Shown here one piece after another: positions 47,502 through 58,767 of a DNA stretch of 64,000 nucleotides (position 1 is its first letter; every line of letters begins with the position of its first letter). The translations under genes were made by a program, and so were the position numbers. The DNA comes from Pohlia nutans (Eukaryota; Streptophyta; Bryopsida; Bryales; Mniaceae): positions 5,520,501-5,584,500 of the forward strand of contig CM040086.1 in assembly GCA_022496805.1 (NCBI GenBank), in the 5' to 3' direction. The notes under the pieces were generated by a model. It was given only the letters and a program-made list of their open reading frames with translations, ran no database searches and was not told where the DNA came from.

Positions 47502-49721
47502 CATTATGTTGTTTGAAACTTGAATAATACTTGTAAATTTTCTATATGTTAGAACTTGTTTTTAAAAAGAAATTAAAAATAGTTGGCATAGATGTGTCAA
47601 CCTTGCCCTTCACCTACAATACTCGAGAGAAAAATTACTTGTGGTGAATAGGCTTTTGCTACTTCGTTGATTGATTTGATTAAAGATTGATATTTAATTG
47701 TAAGGGTGAAATTAGGATGAAAGGTAGAAAAACTCATACATTTTAGAACACATAAAAATAAAAACACAAAATGACTTTACAATTAACTCTAATGTATTAC
47801 ATTATTTAGGTCCATTAAATTGTTTTCCTAATTAGGTTTATTCAGTAGACAAGTACTTGGGGAGGGTTTTATCCAAGACTTTTTTGTAAAAGAAATGGTC
47901 GGCGGCGGCATCATGTTTGTTGGCCTTTCAATAACATCCTTTCAATAATATCAATCATGATATTAAAATGCTTTCAATAATATTTTGTTGTGATACTATA
48001 GAAAGGATATTATTGAAAAATACTATTTTTGAAAGAAAAATATATATGTTATGAAAAATAACATTCAATAAATAAGTACAATAATGAACAAAATGAACGA
48101 AATGAAATGGTAATATAAATGTACAAAATGAACAAACTAAAATAAATGAAACTTTGATTAAATTGCTTATAAGTGGAAGTAAATTCCAAAAACATGATAA
48201 ATTGTAACTTTTATTTCGTCAACAATTGTGCATAACATTGCATAGCCCTAGTTTAATTAAAATGTTGAAATGGCAACCATGTTGGATGAATAGACAACCA
48301 TACCGGTGTACTAAAATGTTGAAATTCTGAAATTGAACTAGTACTTTGTCTTGTTGAACAATACTATTTTACGAGTATAGTAACCGCCGAGTCTTTGGTA
48401 GGGGATGAGGCAGGTCACATGAATTAATAGACAAAATATTTTTGTAGCAGGTGATCAAATGGATGAGAAATAGTTGCAGCAGTGTCTCAAGCATTGTACT
48501 TGATGGACGAATAGTGTATTTAATTGAGGGAAAGTTGCATGGATGATGAATGGAGTTTGAGGGCTTCCATCAAAAATAGGCTGCAAGAAGTAAATAACTC
48601 AATATGAAATTTCAAAAAAGAAAAAATGTTATATCATTTTGAATGTTAATCCTAGAATTTTTATGAAATTTTTGTTGAATTCTACTATTTAAAAAAACTA
48701 AAAAAAACTCATCATCTTATGAATTTTGGAATGATTGGCTAAAAGTACATAAAGAACAACATTGTGTCCATTAAGAAAATTACCCATTAACACAATTTTT
48801 TATCGTATTTAGAAGGATCTCAAAACACCCTTGTACTAAAGTAGAATAGTACTAATGTGAAATACCTCACCGCTTGTAAAACACTATGATATTAACCAAT
48901 TATAATGAATTTCAAGCTAAGAGTATCAAAAATTCAATTTTGAAGAATTCCCAATGTCAAAATTTGTAAATTAAATAAAATAACATGCAATTATTTCTCC
49001 TCAATCTTGAATGTAATGATATGTTCTAATCGCCGTGTTTTACAGTTGTTCCTTGAAAATAAATTTCAAAGAGTTTTCAAAGACCACATGTTATAATAAA
49101 TATAAGTTATGGGACATAACCTTCAACATACAGTTAACACTTTTTGAACCAAAATAGTAAGAAGTTGTAAGATGCAACACTTGCTTGAAGAGAACTGGGA
49201 GTTACAAATTTAGAAGAAAGAAATTATGGATAATAAACCTTGCGTGTGTAGTCACTAATTTAGTGACACATCTGTTTGGCATTTCCTATGAAATTGTTCT
49301 TGGAATAGGTTATGTATAAAAGTCCTAGGCATTTAAGAATTAATCAACATATAACATTACTTTATACCAACTTCAATTCAGTTTTCAATTTTTACTCAAC
49401 TAAAACTTTACCACAATTTCTTTTCCTCAATGATTGAATTTTTAAAGTTTAACATTGACTATTATGCCCTGTGAGTTGATGTGCATGTCTAATACCTGAA
49501 GAAGGGTAGGTGATGGAAAATGTATAGCCAACTATATAACTTAAAATTATGAAAAGACATTATCCTGAGGCAGGTCCTGGGGTGCACTCTTTTAAATATG
49601 TCAAAAATCACGTGAGTGCACACAAGGGGGATTGATTTGAATACTACTTTATTATGTATACATACAAGAAGCATGTTTAGAGTTCAAAATAGGGTTTTAT
49701 ATTTACATTATACACACACAA

Positions 49722-49728
<7 letters not shown>

Positions 49729-49775
<47 letters not shown>
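49729..49775. repeat. (TA)n microsatellite
   Basis: About 23 uninterrupted TA units, next to a short CA-rich run (TACACACACAAATA). Confidence 0.95.
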
Positions 49776-49778
<3 letters not shown>

Positions 49779-49796
49779 TGAACATGGGAGAGTAGT

Positions 49797-49905
49797 TTTG
49801 TTCCCAATGGCCCTGTGTTCGATGGGCAATGGGGTCATTGGCATTACGAACAGACACTTTATTCATGCCAGCCTGAAGGTCTGGAGTTTCTATCTATTTA
49901 TCTAT
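49797..49905. repeat. Dispersed repeat M, copy 2
   Basis: It aligns with 23395-23515, sharing GACACTTTATTCATGCCAGC-like and GGAGTTTCTAT blocks. Confidence 0.4.
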
Positions 49906-50822
49906 ATACACGAACAAATATAAGAATATTCTAATCATACAAGGGGTATTTTAAAGGGGTCATAAACACATGATTCTAGGGTTTAATCAAGAGTGCACCC
50001 TCCCAAAACACTACGACACCAAACTAGTATGTTCATACAAGTTGTGGCAAATAATGTAATTCATTTGATGTCACTTGTATTATTTTGTGAATTATAGCTA
50101 ATATCTATCTAACATATGTCGAAATAAAATTTGACAAACTTTACAAATAATTGTTTTCATACGAAGCTAGTAGGCAGGTATAAAATAATAATAGTAATGT
50201 TGGTTACAGGAACCGTCACGAATGAAGAGTTTGTTAGGGGTGGTTCGTTTATCAATGCCTCAAGGACATGGATGGCGAGGACTCCCATCGATGCCTCCCA
50301 GCGTTTCTTTTTCTGGCGAAAAAAAGTTGCTGGCAGATGCTTGGAAGCAACTGCGAAGGAGCTGCGAGCAACTTCTTGTCGCGAGAAAAAAAAACGGTGA
50401 TGCCTCCTTTTTGAGGTAGACTCCAGAATTGGGTATGATCAACTTTCAGTCCAGTTTCAACCTACTGCAGTGACCAGGTCATTGGATGATGGACATGCAA
50501 ATGGGACATGTTCAGACTTTGCCTTTGCAGGTGAGATAGAAAAAAATAAAATGACACTAAGTTACGGTCTACGGTACTTTCACATTCTGCACCGAGAAAG
50601 CCTCCTGAATACTGTAATGAGAAAAAGTCTCATCCAAAAAGACCTCTTCACCCTTTCACTTGTAGGTAAGTTATTTATAGTCCCCTCCAAAAGTACTGCA
50701 ATCGCATTTCAAAATTTGAATTTTGTAACCAAAATGTCCTTACACTACTCCTATTGATAGTCATGTTTGCACTACTTGAATTTCAACTATGAGGTTGGCA
50801 GTTTCCTTTTTGTTGGTAGTTT

Positions 50823-51211
50823 CCCTTGAACATCAAAAAGCCCCACGAGCTTTTCATAGTGGAATAATTGAGAAAAAGTAGATTTTCTCAACCAAATAAA
50901 GCGAGGATTGGTGCGTTGAAAAGCTATTGAAAAAGCAATCCATAATTGCAAATTTGCACCTCATTTGGGAGATTGTAGAGTCATTGGCAAGCAATCAAAG
51001 TTATCAAAATGAACAAGAGTTAAGATTGGGACAACAGAGGACGTTTCTTGACAAGTGCTACAATGTTGCAACAATGTTGGCCATCGAAGCCGTTTCCTCA
51101 ATTTTTGTTTTTTGTTTTTTTTTTGTTTCTTTTTGTTTCTTTTTCCTTCTCTCTTCAAAAATTTAGATGCCTTCCGGGTTGCCCCGCCAAGGCCCACTTG
51201 ACGTTTAAGGG
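50823..51211. mobile_element. TTAA element, family I copy 1
   Basis: The right end GGCCCACTTGACGTTTAAGGG is followed by TTAA (51212-51215). The left end CCCTTGAACATCAAAAAG has drifted and its TTAA is lost. The interior (GATTTTCTCAACCAAATAAA, TTGAAAAGCTAYTGAAAAAG) matches 63530-63913. Non-coding. Confidence 0.65.
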
Positions 51212-51215
51212 TTAA

Positions 51216-51688
51216 GTATGTAATCATTTGACTTTGCAAGGAAGGAAGAAAGTTGAAAAAAACAAAAAAAACAAAAAAACCATGACCTAGCACCATTGGT
51301 GGAAAGTCACCTTTAGCAAAAACCACCAATGAAAGAATAATCCTATTATTGTAACCATAGGTTCGAGCTTCAAGTTTATAATGTAATTTCAAATAAATAA
51401 ATACATTCACATTCATACATACATACACATATACTAGGAGGGAGTGTGATTGAAAACAGATGAAAATATGACATGATGAAATTTTGAGATGAAAATGTGA
51501 CATCGGGGTCGTGATACCGGGTTGTGACAATGGCCATTTAATAATACAAATATGTACATACATACGTACATATGTATGCATTAGATAGTCCATGCCCCTT
51601 TTAGTGTATTTTTTTGGAGTTCAAGAATGAAAATTGTGGGAAATTCTATATTTGAGACGTTTAATAAACAACCATTTGCATTGCTTGC
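51216..51688. other. Intergenic stretch
   Basis: AT-rich, with short tandem CATACATA words at about 51412-51432 and 51550-51580. No gene recognised. Confidence 0.35.
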
Positions 51689-51692
51689 TTAA

Positions 51693-52817
51693 CCTTTAAC
51701 CCCTAAAGAACCAATCAACCCAAATATGCTTGATTTTTGGTCAAAGGCCCCAAAAATCAAATGTCTTAGCTTTATTGTAGTTGGTGTTTTCATTAGATGT
51801 TTAAGTTAAGTTATGATACATCTTTTGACCGTTGGGATTGGAGAATAAACTTCATTTGAAGCTTTTCCACTGTTGAGAACTTTGAATTTTGAGTGTCCAA
51901 AATACAAAGGACTTTCTAAAGATGCTTCAATCATAAGTCTCTTTTAATTTCTTCACCTTCAATTTTTTACTCCATGTAAATATAACTTTTATCTACCTTA
52001 AATATAAATTTTGATATTAAATTTGACAAAAACATATTTATTTTGAATTTTTACCTTGTTTACATCATAAAATTTGTAAATATTAAAAATATCTTCCAAT
52101 CATGTTGAAAAATTTGTCATACCTTCATAATGTCGATGATTATCTATGAAAAATTACAAATCATTCAATGTGATATTTAAAGTATGCAAATTATAGTGCT
52201 TTGACTTTTGCAAAAGAGGTGAGGACCTTTAGGGGTTAATTGACCGAGCGTCCATTTTTGGATGATGTATAGATTTCATCCATGTTTTTTCATTTGTCAT
52301 ACATTTTTTGCAGTGTGGATTTTTTACTATAGATTCTATGGGAAGCTAGCTTCATGCATTTGTGATCCGATTAGGAAGAGGATGATTTGTGAAAACTTTA
52401 TGACTCGTTTCATGTTGTAGTGATTCACCCAAAATTTCAAAGATTTTAGTGTAACAGTGCTCTTAAAAAGTCAACTCAAAGAATCAAGGAACCAAAAAAT
52501 CTTCAAAAATCACAACACTTAGAGTATTACATTTCAATCCATCACAACAAATTCCATCTACAGATTGTCAACATCTTACCATCTTACTATCTTACTATCT
52601 CAATATCTATAGAATTACAAAAGAATTTTGAATTTCAAGTTTCAAATTTTATACAAAAATATTGGTGATAGCAATCATAAATCTCACCGTATGGATAGAA
52701 TCAAAAATTCATAATGTACAACTTTTACATCAAGTTCAAAATATTCTTCTTAATTGCATTTTATAATGCATCTTTGCTAAACTACCGAATTTGGAGAGGG
52801 CTCTAGGCATTTAGGGG
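51693..52817. mobile_element. TTAA element, family H copy 2, interrupted by family G
   Basis: TTAA at 51689-51692 is followed by CCT, then the family G insert, then TTGACCGAGCGTCC onwards, ending GGCATTTAGGGG with TTAA at 52818-52821. From 52365 it aligns with 1-442. The left 7 bp are assigned to family H because they supply the missing CC-type end. Confidence 0.6.
51700..52235. mobile_element. TTAA element, family G (536 bp), nested in family H
   Basis: TTAA at 51696-51699 and 52236-52239 flank ends CCCCTAAAGAACC and GGACCTTTAGGGG. Inverted match is short (CCCCTAAAG). Non-coding, single copy in the window. Confidence 0.6.
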
Positions 52818-53039
52818 TTAAATGCACTTGAGGGAAGATTAATAGTTTAAATGTGTTGGCATACAACGTTGAGACTCTCACCAAATCTATCACCTCCTAC
52901 AAGCAAATTGAAATTTCAGGGTATTGTAATCGCCCTTCAAAAAGAAATGGCCACGTCCTTACTCCAATGCTCATTGCAAAAGCTCGTGCAAAAGCTGGAG
53001 AAAAAACTCACGCTTTGACGCCCCTATTCTGCTTTGCTT

Positions 53040-53310
53040 CTGTCTGGCATCACACATTCTTCAATTTTCTGCTTTGTGACTGAGTCCAGCAGCAGCTCAG
53101 TTTTCCTTTGTGGTATTGATCTGTTTTTCTCTCTCAGCTGCAGGCAGGCAGCCATCATGGGGAACACTCTAGACTCATTTTGGCTCACCACTTTCAGGTT
53201 TGTGTTGATTTCCGGCTTTTGGTTGAGTAGCTTATCACTATCAATCCACTTAGTCGGTGAGAGGGATTAATTCACTGCTGTATTAAGATTATACAAACTC
53301 TTGGGTGGTT
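53040..53310 (+). pseudogene. Truncated inverted copy of the proteasome alpha-2 5' end
   Basis: CAGCCATCATGGGG, then CTCACCACTTTCAGGTTTGT with GTTGATTTCCG, match the ATG region, the end of exon 1 and the start of intron 1 of the gene at 45616. The encoded exon 1 would read MGNTLDSFWLTTF against [13 protein letters not shown]. Upstream, TCAATTTTCTGCTTTGT matches the leader, and downstream GATTAATTC and AACTCTTGG match intron 1. No exon 2 follows. It lies 7.4 kb away on the opposite strand. Because intron and promoter sequence are included, it came from a DNA-level duplication, not from mRNA. Confidence 0.75.
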
Positions 53311-53319
53311 TATACCATA

Positions 53320-55311
53320 CCCGGCAACAAAAACAATTATAAAAAGAGAATCCTTAATTTATAGGAAGTTATTTTAAAAATAAAATAAAATATTTTGACG
53401 TGAAAAGATAATCTTATAGAATATTCAAATCATTCCAACAAAACGATTAAATATTAGGCATGAGTTGCCAACTATGAAAGTCGGGTCCGGTAATAGCGTG
53501 TATGTTTTTCTAATGTTCTTTACTGTTTTGACAGTGCACGAGAGGGTTGATTGTTTCACAATGTGGTTGGTTCGCAACAGTCCACCAAGAAAATGGATGC
53601 TCTCATAGATGCAAAAGCAATTCAAACTTCAAAGGTAAGATAAACCACCCTATTTGTACCATGTGACTATTTTTACTATTTTCAAAGATTTGATTTGTAC
53701 ATTAAGGTGACTTCCAAACTGTGGTACATATAAGGTGGGCTTCGCCAAAATCTAATAACTTGCTGCTCATTCAACATTGAAAGACAAAGTTGCTCTTTCT
53801 CTCCCCGGGTGCGAGTTGACAAACTGGACCGTGGGCTGCGAAACACTACCAAACGTTCTCAAAACTGACACGTGTCGTCCGGCGGTTGGTTCTAACCTGT
53901 CGAGTTCTGACGTGGAAATTGGGTATGGTGAGAAATGCTCTAGGACTCAGCACGCTGTGGCTTTGAAGGAGGAGGAAGCCTCGGCGAAGGTGCGGGCATG
54001 AGAAACCCAATGTTGACAAGTTCCAGGAGGGCACGTGGTCACACCCGTCCAGAAAAAGCCCCATTCACACCGCACAGCCACTTGTGCCTTCGCCCTTCAC
54101 TTACCCTTTCTCTTCTCCTCATTCACTTGTCTCTCTCCTCGTCCTTTTTCCTTTAAGTTTCCTTTTCCGCTGTTGTCCGTCTGTTGCTGCCTCAGCAGCT
54201 CTAAGCTTAGCCTCTTCTGGATCATGATTGATTGATGCCTAGCTTACATACTCTACTTCTGTACAGTTGCTTTGAGTGCCGGCTCCCAACCCGAACCCCT
54301 GCCTTGGCTTTTTCCGCCTCTAGGGGATGCATAACTTAACTTAGATGCTGAGGTATGTCGAGGTTTCGAATTCTGCCTGTACAATGTTTTGTTTGCTGAT
54401 GACAATGGCTTTGGATTGGGGCTGAGTGAGTGATGACGGCGATAGTGAAAGTGAAAGTGAGCTCGAGAGCCCTGGGTTTTGGTGTGTGTGGTGGCGGTGA
54501 CGTTCGTTGTACGTTTTCTCTTGTTTTCTTTTTTTCTTTTTTTCAATAAAATCTTTTTGATTTTTTTTTCGTTTTCGGCTTTGATACTTTTCGCCTCGGT
54601 TTTCTCCCTGCTTTTTGGAGCAGGCTGCCACGAAATTTGGTTGTGTAAGGCAGGGTGTCTGTACATTAGGGGAGCAGTTGCTGGGGTTTGGGTGGTAACT
54701 TCTGAGTAGTGAGTGACTCTGTGTTTTCCTATTGATTTGCATCGTCAGAGAGTTCTCTAGGTTTGTGAGCTGGTGTGATTCACGAGGCGCTCGCAGCTTC
54801 TTCATCGTCTTAATTGCGGGAGAAGTAACAATTTTTTTTAATTTAGTCTTTTGGCTTTTAGGCGACGTTATTGTTGAGTGTTTGTGTGTAGATGTTCGGA
54901 TTGCTTCTAACGACGTATTTTTTGAACGGGCTAGACAGGTTCGGCATAGCGTGTTAAGAGTCGAGCTAGTTTGCACTCCCAGCTCTTGCGATCCTAGACT
55001 GATGCACACAACATGGAATTGGAGCATTGAAAGGCAGCTAGTTTGCACAGGACAGCCACGATAGGCGATGGTACTGTAATACTTCTTTCGTTTGCGGACA
55101 GGACTTGAACCAGGGGGAGCCTACTTGAGCGTAGCTTGGAACCCTAGCGACGTGCGCCATGGGAGACACTTCCATCAGTTAGCAGTAAGCAGTGGTCTGA
55201 TTGTTAGGGTAACTGATATTCGCGCAGTGATTGTGAAGACGTGAAGAATTAGAAAGCATTTTGAAGCCATTTTGCGACTTAAGAGAAGAAGAACCGGTCA
55301 GCCCTGGAAGT
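53320..55311. promoter_or_regulatory. CAMTA upstream region and 5' leader
   Basis: The part from about 53800 is less AT-rich, with CT-rich tracts at 54060-54240, as in plant leaders. Several short upstream ATG frames occur (for example from 54732). Candidate GT/AG pairs exist, but no leader intron can be fixed by eye. Frames on the opposite strand (54253-55048) look like chance. Confidence 0.35.
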
Positions 55312-58300
55312 ATGGCAGCGTCGCGGTCGCGCTCTGGATCACACCAACCCGACATCGACATTCGCCAGATTATAGCCGAAGCGCAGACGAGGTGGTTACG
55401 CCCCGTGGAGGTTTGCGAGATTTTGAAGAACTACGCCACCTATGGATTCAGGCTCAACCCGGTTCCGCCCGTGCGGCCCTGCAGCGGGTCCATGTTCCTT
55501 TTCGACAGGAAAACGTTGCGCTACTTCCGAAAGGACGGTCACAACTGGCGCAAGAAGAAGGACGGGAAAACCGTGCGGGAGGCTCACGAGCGCCTCAAGA
55601 CCGGCAGCGTGGACGTGTTGCATTGCTACTATGCGCACGGGGAGGACAATTCCAGCTTCCAGCGGCGGTGCTACTGGATGCTCGACCCCATGCTCGAGCA
55701 TATCGTGCTGGTCCATTACAGGGAGGTCACGGAGGGAGGCAGGTTTACAATGAGCGACTCTCAACACAGTGCTCCTGCAGCGCATGCTGCCAGCCCACCC
55801 GAGGTTTCCAACCCTGCCACGTCGCCAGAATTGGAGCAGGAAGATGGTGAATCCGATGAGGTTGATGATCACAGTCCCTCGTTGGAGATTGTTCCTCCTG
55901 GACCGCAAGACACGCTGCTGGATCAGCTCACTCCGCGCTCAGCACAAGCGGCTGCAGCAGCAGATCTAAACAACTCCCCTGTGAATGGCTGGATTGGGGG
56001 TGATCTCCGCGGTGGAAGCGTCCCTTCTAGTCTCTGGTTGTCCTCCTCTGGTGGCGGTGCAAGTTCCAGCTTGGAGAATCTTCTGGACGCGCCCACAGGC
56101 TTGACGCCGCGGCCTGGACAGCCATTTCCTCCTCAGGCTTCCCACAAGCAGCCTCCCCAGTTTTCGGATGTGTTTGGCCACGATGCGTTTGCGAATGGCC
56201 AGCGGCCAGAAAGCTTTTCAGGCTCGAATGACGTCGCGGGGTGGCGCCATTTGATGGAAAGTAATGCGCGGAATAGTAATCTGGGAGGGGGGGCATTTCA
56301 GAATAACCACAGCTCCGGGCCTGTTGTGTCGCAGAGCGCTCCTGCTGCATACGTGAAGCAGGAAAGTATGAATGGGGCCACCATATGGGCTGAAATGCTG
56401 GAGCAGTGCACGACGCCATCAACGCATAGGAACATCATGGAGTCGCTGATGACCAACAGCAACAGCAATCAGGCCGTGGAAATGAGTGACTCGCCACGCA
56501 CGCAAGACCTTGGGTCTTCTCAGATTCCTCCCTCGAAGGGTATTTTGGAGGCTTTGTCGCCGCGAGGTCTTGGTCGGGAGCCTCAAACTGCGCTAGAAGC
56601 GAGCTTGCAGGCTGTGACTCAAGAGAAAGCTCTGAAAACTGCAGGGCTGTATCAGAGACGGTTGCAGTTGGGAATGAGGTCTGAGTCGCAGTCTCTGGAT
56701 TTGCAGTTCGAGAAGAAGGTCCCGCAGGAGAAGAGCCCGGAGATTGAAGCGTTTCCCAAGTTGGATAGCTTTGGACGTTGGATGACGTATACCATGGATG
56801 GTCAAGGCTTTTTGAGCCCTGGTGCGTTTCAATCCAGCTGGCCGGGCACTCCCACCATGAGTTTCCCAGGCCTGCCTGACGATATGTATCAAACTATGCA
56901 AGTGGATTCGAGTTTGAGCACTTCGGTCTCGTCAGACCAGCGTTACAGTATCACGGATTCATCTCCGGAGTGGGCATATGCTTCAGAAGGTGCCAAGGTG
57001 CTGATTTCTGGGGTGTTCCTGGGGGACTATGCGAATGCAACTGATGTCAAGTGGCACTGTATGTTTGGTGAGGTCGAGGTTCCTGCAGAAGTGATCAGTG
57101 GTGGTGTGCTGCGGTGTAAAGCTCCTCCACATGCTGCTGGAAGAGTTTCCTTTTACATCACTTGTGGTGATCGTCAAGCTCATAGTGAGATTCGGGAGTT
57201 TGAGTATTGTAATGGTGCTAGGGTACAATCTGATCCCAAAGCAGAGCATCAAGCCGCGGAAGAAAGGTCGCTCAAGGTTCGGCTCGCGCACATGCTACTG
57301 ACAGATTCAGATTCAGAGATCAACATTGAATTCTCGGACGAAGATTTGGCCACAAAGCAGACGGATTGCTTGAATTCTTTCTCGTCTCCCCACAACAATG
57401 ACGACTGGAAGGAGCTCGAAATCGAAGCGAAAAACTCTGAGTATTCCCGAGATAGCAGTTTCCAGGAGCGGCTTCTGCAGACGATGTTGAAGACGCGCAT
57501 GCAGAGGTGGTTGCTGTGTAAGATTCAAGAGGAAGGCAAGGGCGCCTCAGTGTTGGATGCGCAAGGGCAGGGGGTGTTTCACATGGCTGCGGCTTTGGGT
57601 TACGACTGGGTGGTGGCTCCCATGGTGGCTGCTGGTGTGCCCATCAACTTCCGGGACGCGCATGGCTGGACTGCTCTGCACTGGGCTGCATCTTTTGGCA
57701 AGGAGCAAGTGGTGATAGCGCTCCTGCAACACGGTGCAGATCCAGGGACTGTGACTGATCCTACGCCTTCGTGTCCATCTGGCCAAACCCCAGCCGACCT
57801 GGCGCTGGCGAAAGGGCATGTGGGGATTGGGGGTTTCTTGGCCGAGAGCAGCTTGACACGCAGGATTGCCACCATGAGCCTCTCCGAGAACTCACGTGCT
57901 GTGGCTAGTGCCCAAATCGCCGGTGACAATGCTGTTGCAAGGTTGTCAAGACGTGACAGCATCAAGCAGACTTTGAACAGAGCAGATGATCAGGTTTCTA
58001 TTCGTGATTCGCTGCAAGCAGTTCGCAATGCTGCTCGCGCGGCTGCCTTGATTCAGGCCACGTTTCGACAGCACTCCTTCCGGAAGAAAGAGGAGGACGA
58101 GCTGGCATTGGAGAAGTTTGACGAGTATGGCATGACTGAGAGTCAAATGCGTGGGTTTGTAGCGGCTAAAGCAGCTCAAAGGATACAGAAAGCGTACAGA
58201 GGCCACCATGAAAAGAGGCAACAACTGGCAGCCAGTCGCATCCAGCAGAAGTTCAGGAGTTGGAAGGTGCGCAAGGACTTCGTGAACCTGCGGCAGCGAG

Positions 58301-58767
58301 TGGTAAGGATACAGGCCCATGTGCGTGGGAACTTGGTCAGGAGGCGGTTCAAGAAACTCCTGTGGTCTGTCGGTGTTTTGGAAAAGGTCATTCTGCGGTG
58401 GAAACGGAAAAGGTTGGGACTTCGGGGTTTCAAGGGCGGGGATGTCAGCGTCAAGGACACCAAGGAGGACGACGAAGAGTTTTTGAAAGAGGGGAGGAAA
58501 CAAGCTGAAAAGGCAGTCGAGAAGGCCGTCACGACCGTCACGACGATGGTGCGTTCTCAGCCTGCTCGAGAACAGTACCGACGACTACGTGAAGGATCGC
58601 TGAAAGCGGGAGAGCTTGGACAATACCTTTCGCCATCGAGCCCACAGGATCTCCTTGGCAGCCCGGATGTCGAGTATCAGTCCTTGCAGTACGAAGACTT
58701 GCAAAATCAACACATGAATCAGTATCTGGATCCTTCAGGTGACCAGCTCATGAACTACAGGGGCTAA
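55312..58767 (+). CDS. CAMTA: Calmodulin-binding transcription activator (CAMTA)
   Basis: One uninterrupted frame of 1151 aa starts at ATG 55312 (MAASRSRSG); an upstream in-frame extension to 55261 has only TTG. Domains in order: CG-1 DNA-binding domain (residues about 15-145; RWLRPVEVCEILKNY, FRKDGHNWRKKKDG, HCYYAHGE), a Ser/Pro-rich linker, TIG domain (about 553-635; VLISGVFLGDY), ankyrin repeats (about 745-845; GWTALHWAASFGKEQVV), IQ motifs (about 905-1000; ALIQATFRQHSFRKK, RIQKAYRGHHEKR) and a Ca2+-dependent calmodulin-binding helix (about 1010-1045; VRRRFKKLLWSVGVLEKVIL). CAMTAs bind CGCG-type boxes and couple calcium signals to cold, wound and defence genes. The order and length fit plant CAMTAs. 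No intron interrupts the frame, unlike angiosperm CAMTA genes and unlike the other genes here. Confidence 0.95.
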   Translation: MAASRSRSGSHQPDIDIRQIIAEAQTRWLRPVEVCEILKNYATYGFRLNPVPPVRPCSGSMFLFDRKTLRYFRKDGHNWRKKKDGKTVREAHERLKTGSVDVLHCYYAHGEDNSSFQRRCYWMLDPMLEHIVLVHYREVTEGGRFTMSDSQHSAPAAHAASPPEVSNPATSPELEQEDGESDEVDDHSPSLEIVPPGPQDTLLDQLTPRSAQAAAAADLNNSPVNGWIGGDLRGGSVPSSLWLSSSGGGASSSLENLLDAPTGLTPRPGQPFPPQASHKQPPQFSDVFGHDAFANGQRPESFSGSNDVAGWRHLMESNARNSNLGGGAFQNNHSSGPVVSQSAPAAYVKQESMNGATIWAEMLEQCTTPSTHRNIMESLMTNSNSNQAVEMSDSPRTQDLGSSQIPPSKGILEALSPRGLGREPQTALEASLQAVTQEKALKTAGLYQRRLQLGMRSESQSLDLQFEKKVPQEKSPEIEAFPKLDSFGRWMTYTMDGQGFLSPGAFQSSWPGTPTMSFPGLPDDMYQTMQVDSSLSTSVSSDQRYSITDSSPEWAYASEGAKVLISGVFLGDYANATDVKWHCMFGEVEVPAEVISGGVLRCKAPPHAAGRVSFYITCGDRQAHSEIREFEYCNGARVQSDPKAEHQAAEERSLKVRLAHMLLTDSDSEINIEFSDEDLATKQTDCLNSFSSPHNNDDWKELEIEAKNSEYSRDSSFQERLLQTMLKTRMQRWLLCKIQEEGKGASVLDAQGQGVFHMAAALGYDWVVAPMVAAGVPINFRDAHGWTALHWAASFGKEQVVIALLQHGADPGTVTDPTPSCPSGQTPADLALAKGHVGIGGFLAESSLTRRIATMSLSENSRAVASAQIAGDNAVARLSRRDSIKQTLNRADDQVSIRDSLQAVRNAARAAALIQATFRQHSFRKKEEDELALEKFDEYGMTESQMRGFVAAKAAQRIQKAYRGHHEKRQQLAASRIQQKFRSWKVRKDFVNLRQRVVRIQAHVRGNLVRRRFKKLLWSVGVLEKVILRWKRKRLGLRGFKGGDVSVKDTKEDDEEFLKEGRKQAEKAVEKAVTTVTTMVRSQPAREQYRRLREGSLKAGELGQYLSPSSPQDLLGSPDVEYQSLQYEDLQNQHMNQYLDPSGDQLMNYRG

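Larger units (their letters stand above)
47502..50822. other. Gene-free AT-rich region
   Basis: A small inverted repeat TTTCAATAATATC/GATATTATTGAAA lies at about 47938-48019. The frame at 50131-50400 (89 codons) has no recognisable motif. Repeat M and a TA microsatellite are listed separately. Confidence 0.4.

Noticed and set aside
50961..51593. 210-codon minus-strand frame
   Set aside because: It runs across the family I element and a T-rich tract; composition is low-complexity.
54253..55048. Minus-strand frames of 137 and 235 codons upstream of CAMTA
   Set aside because: Low-complexity Lys/Ser/Thr composition from CT-rich DNA, start codon of the longer one not ATG, no motif.
55261..55311. 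Longer CAMTA start giving 17 more residues
   Set aside because: The extension begins with TTG, not ATG; the first ATG is at 55312 and gives the usual N-terminus before CG-1.
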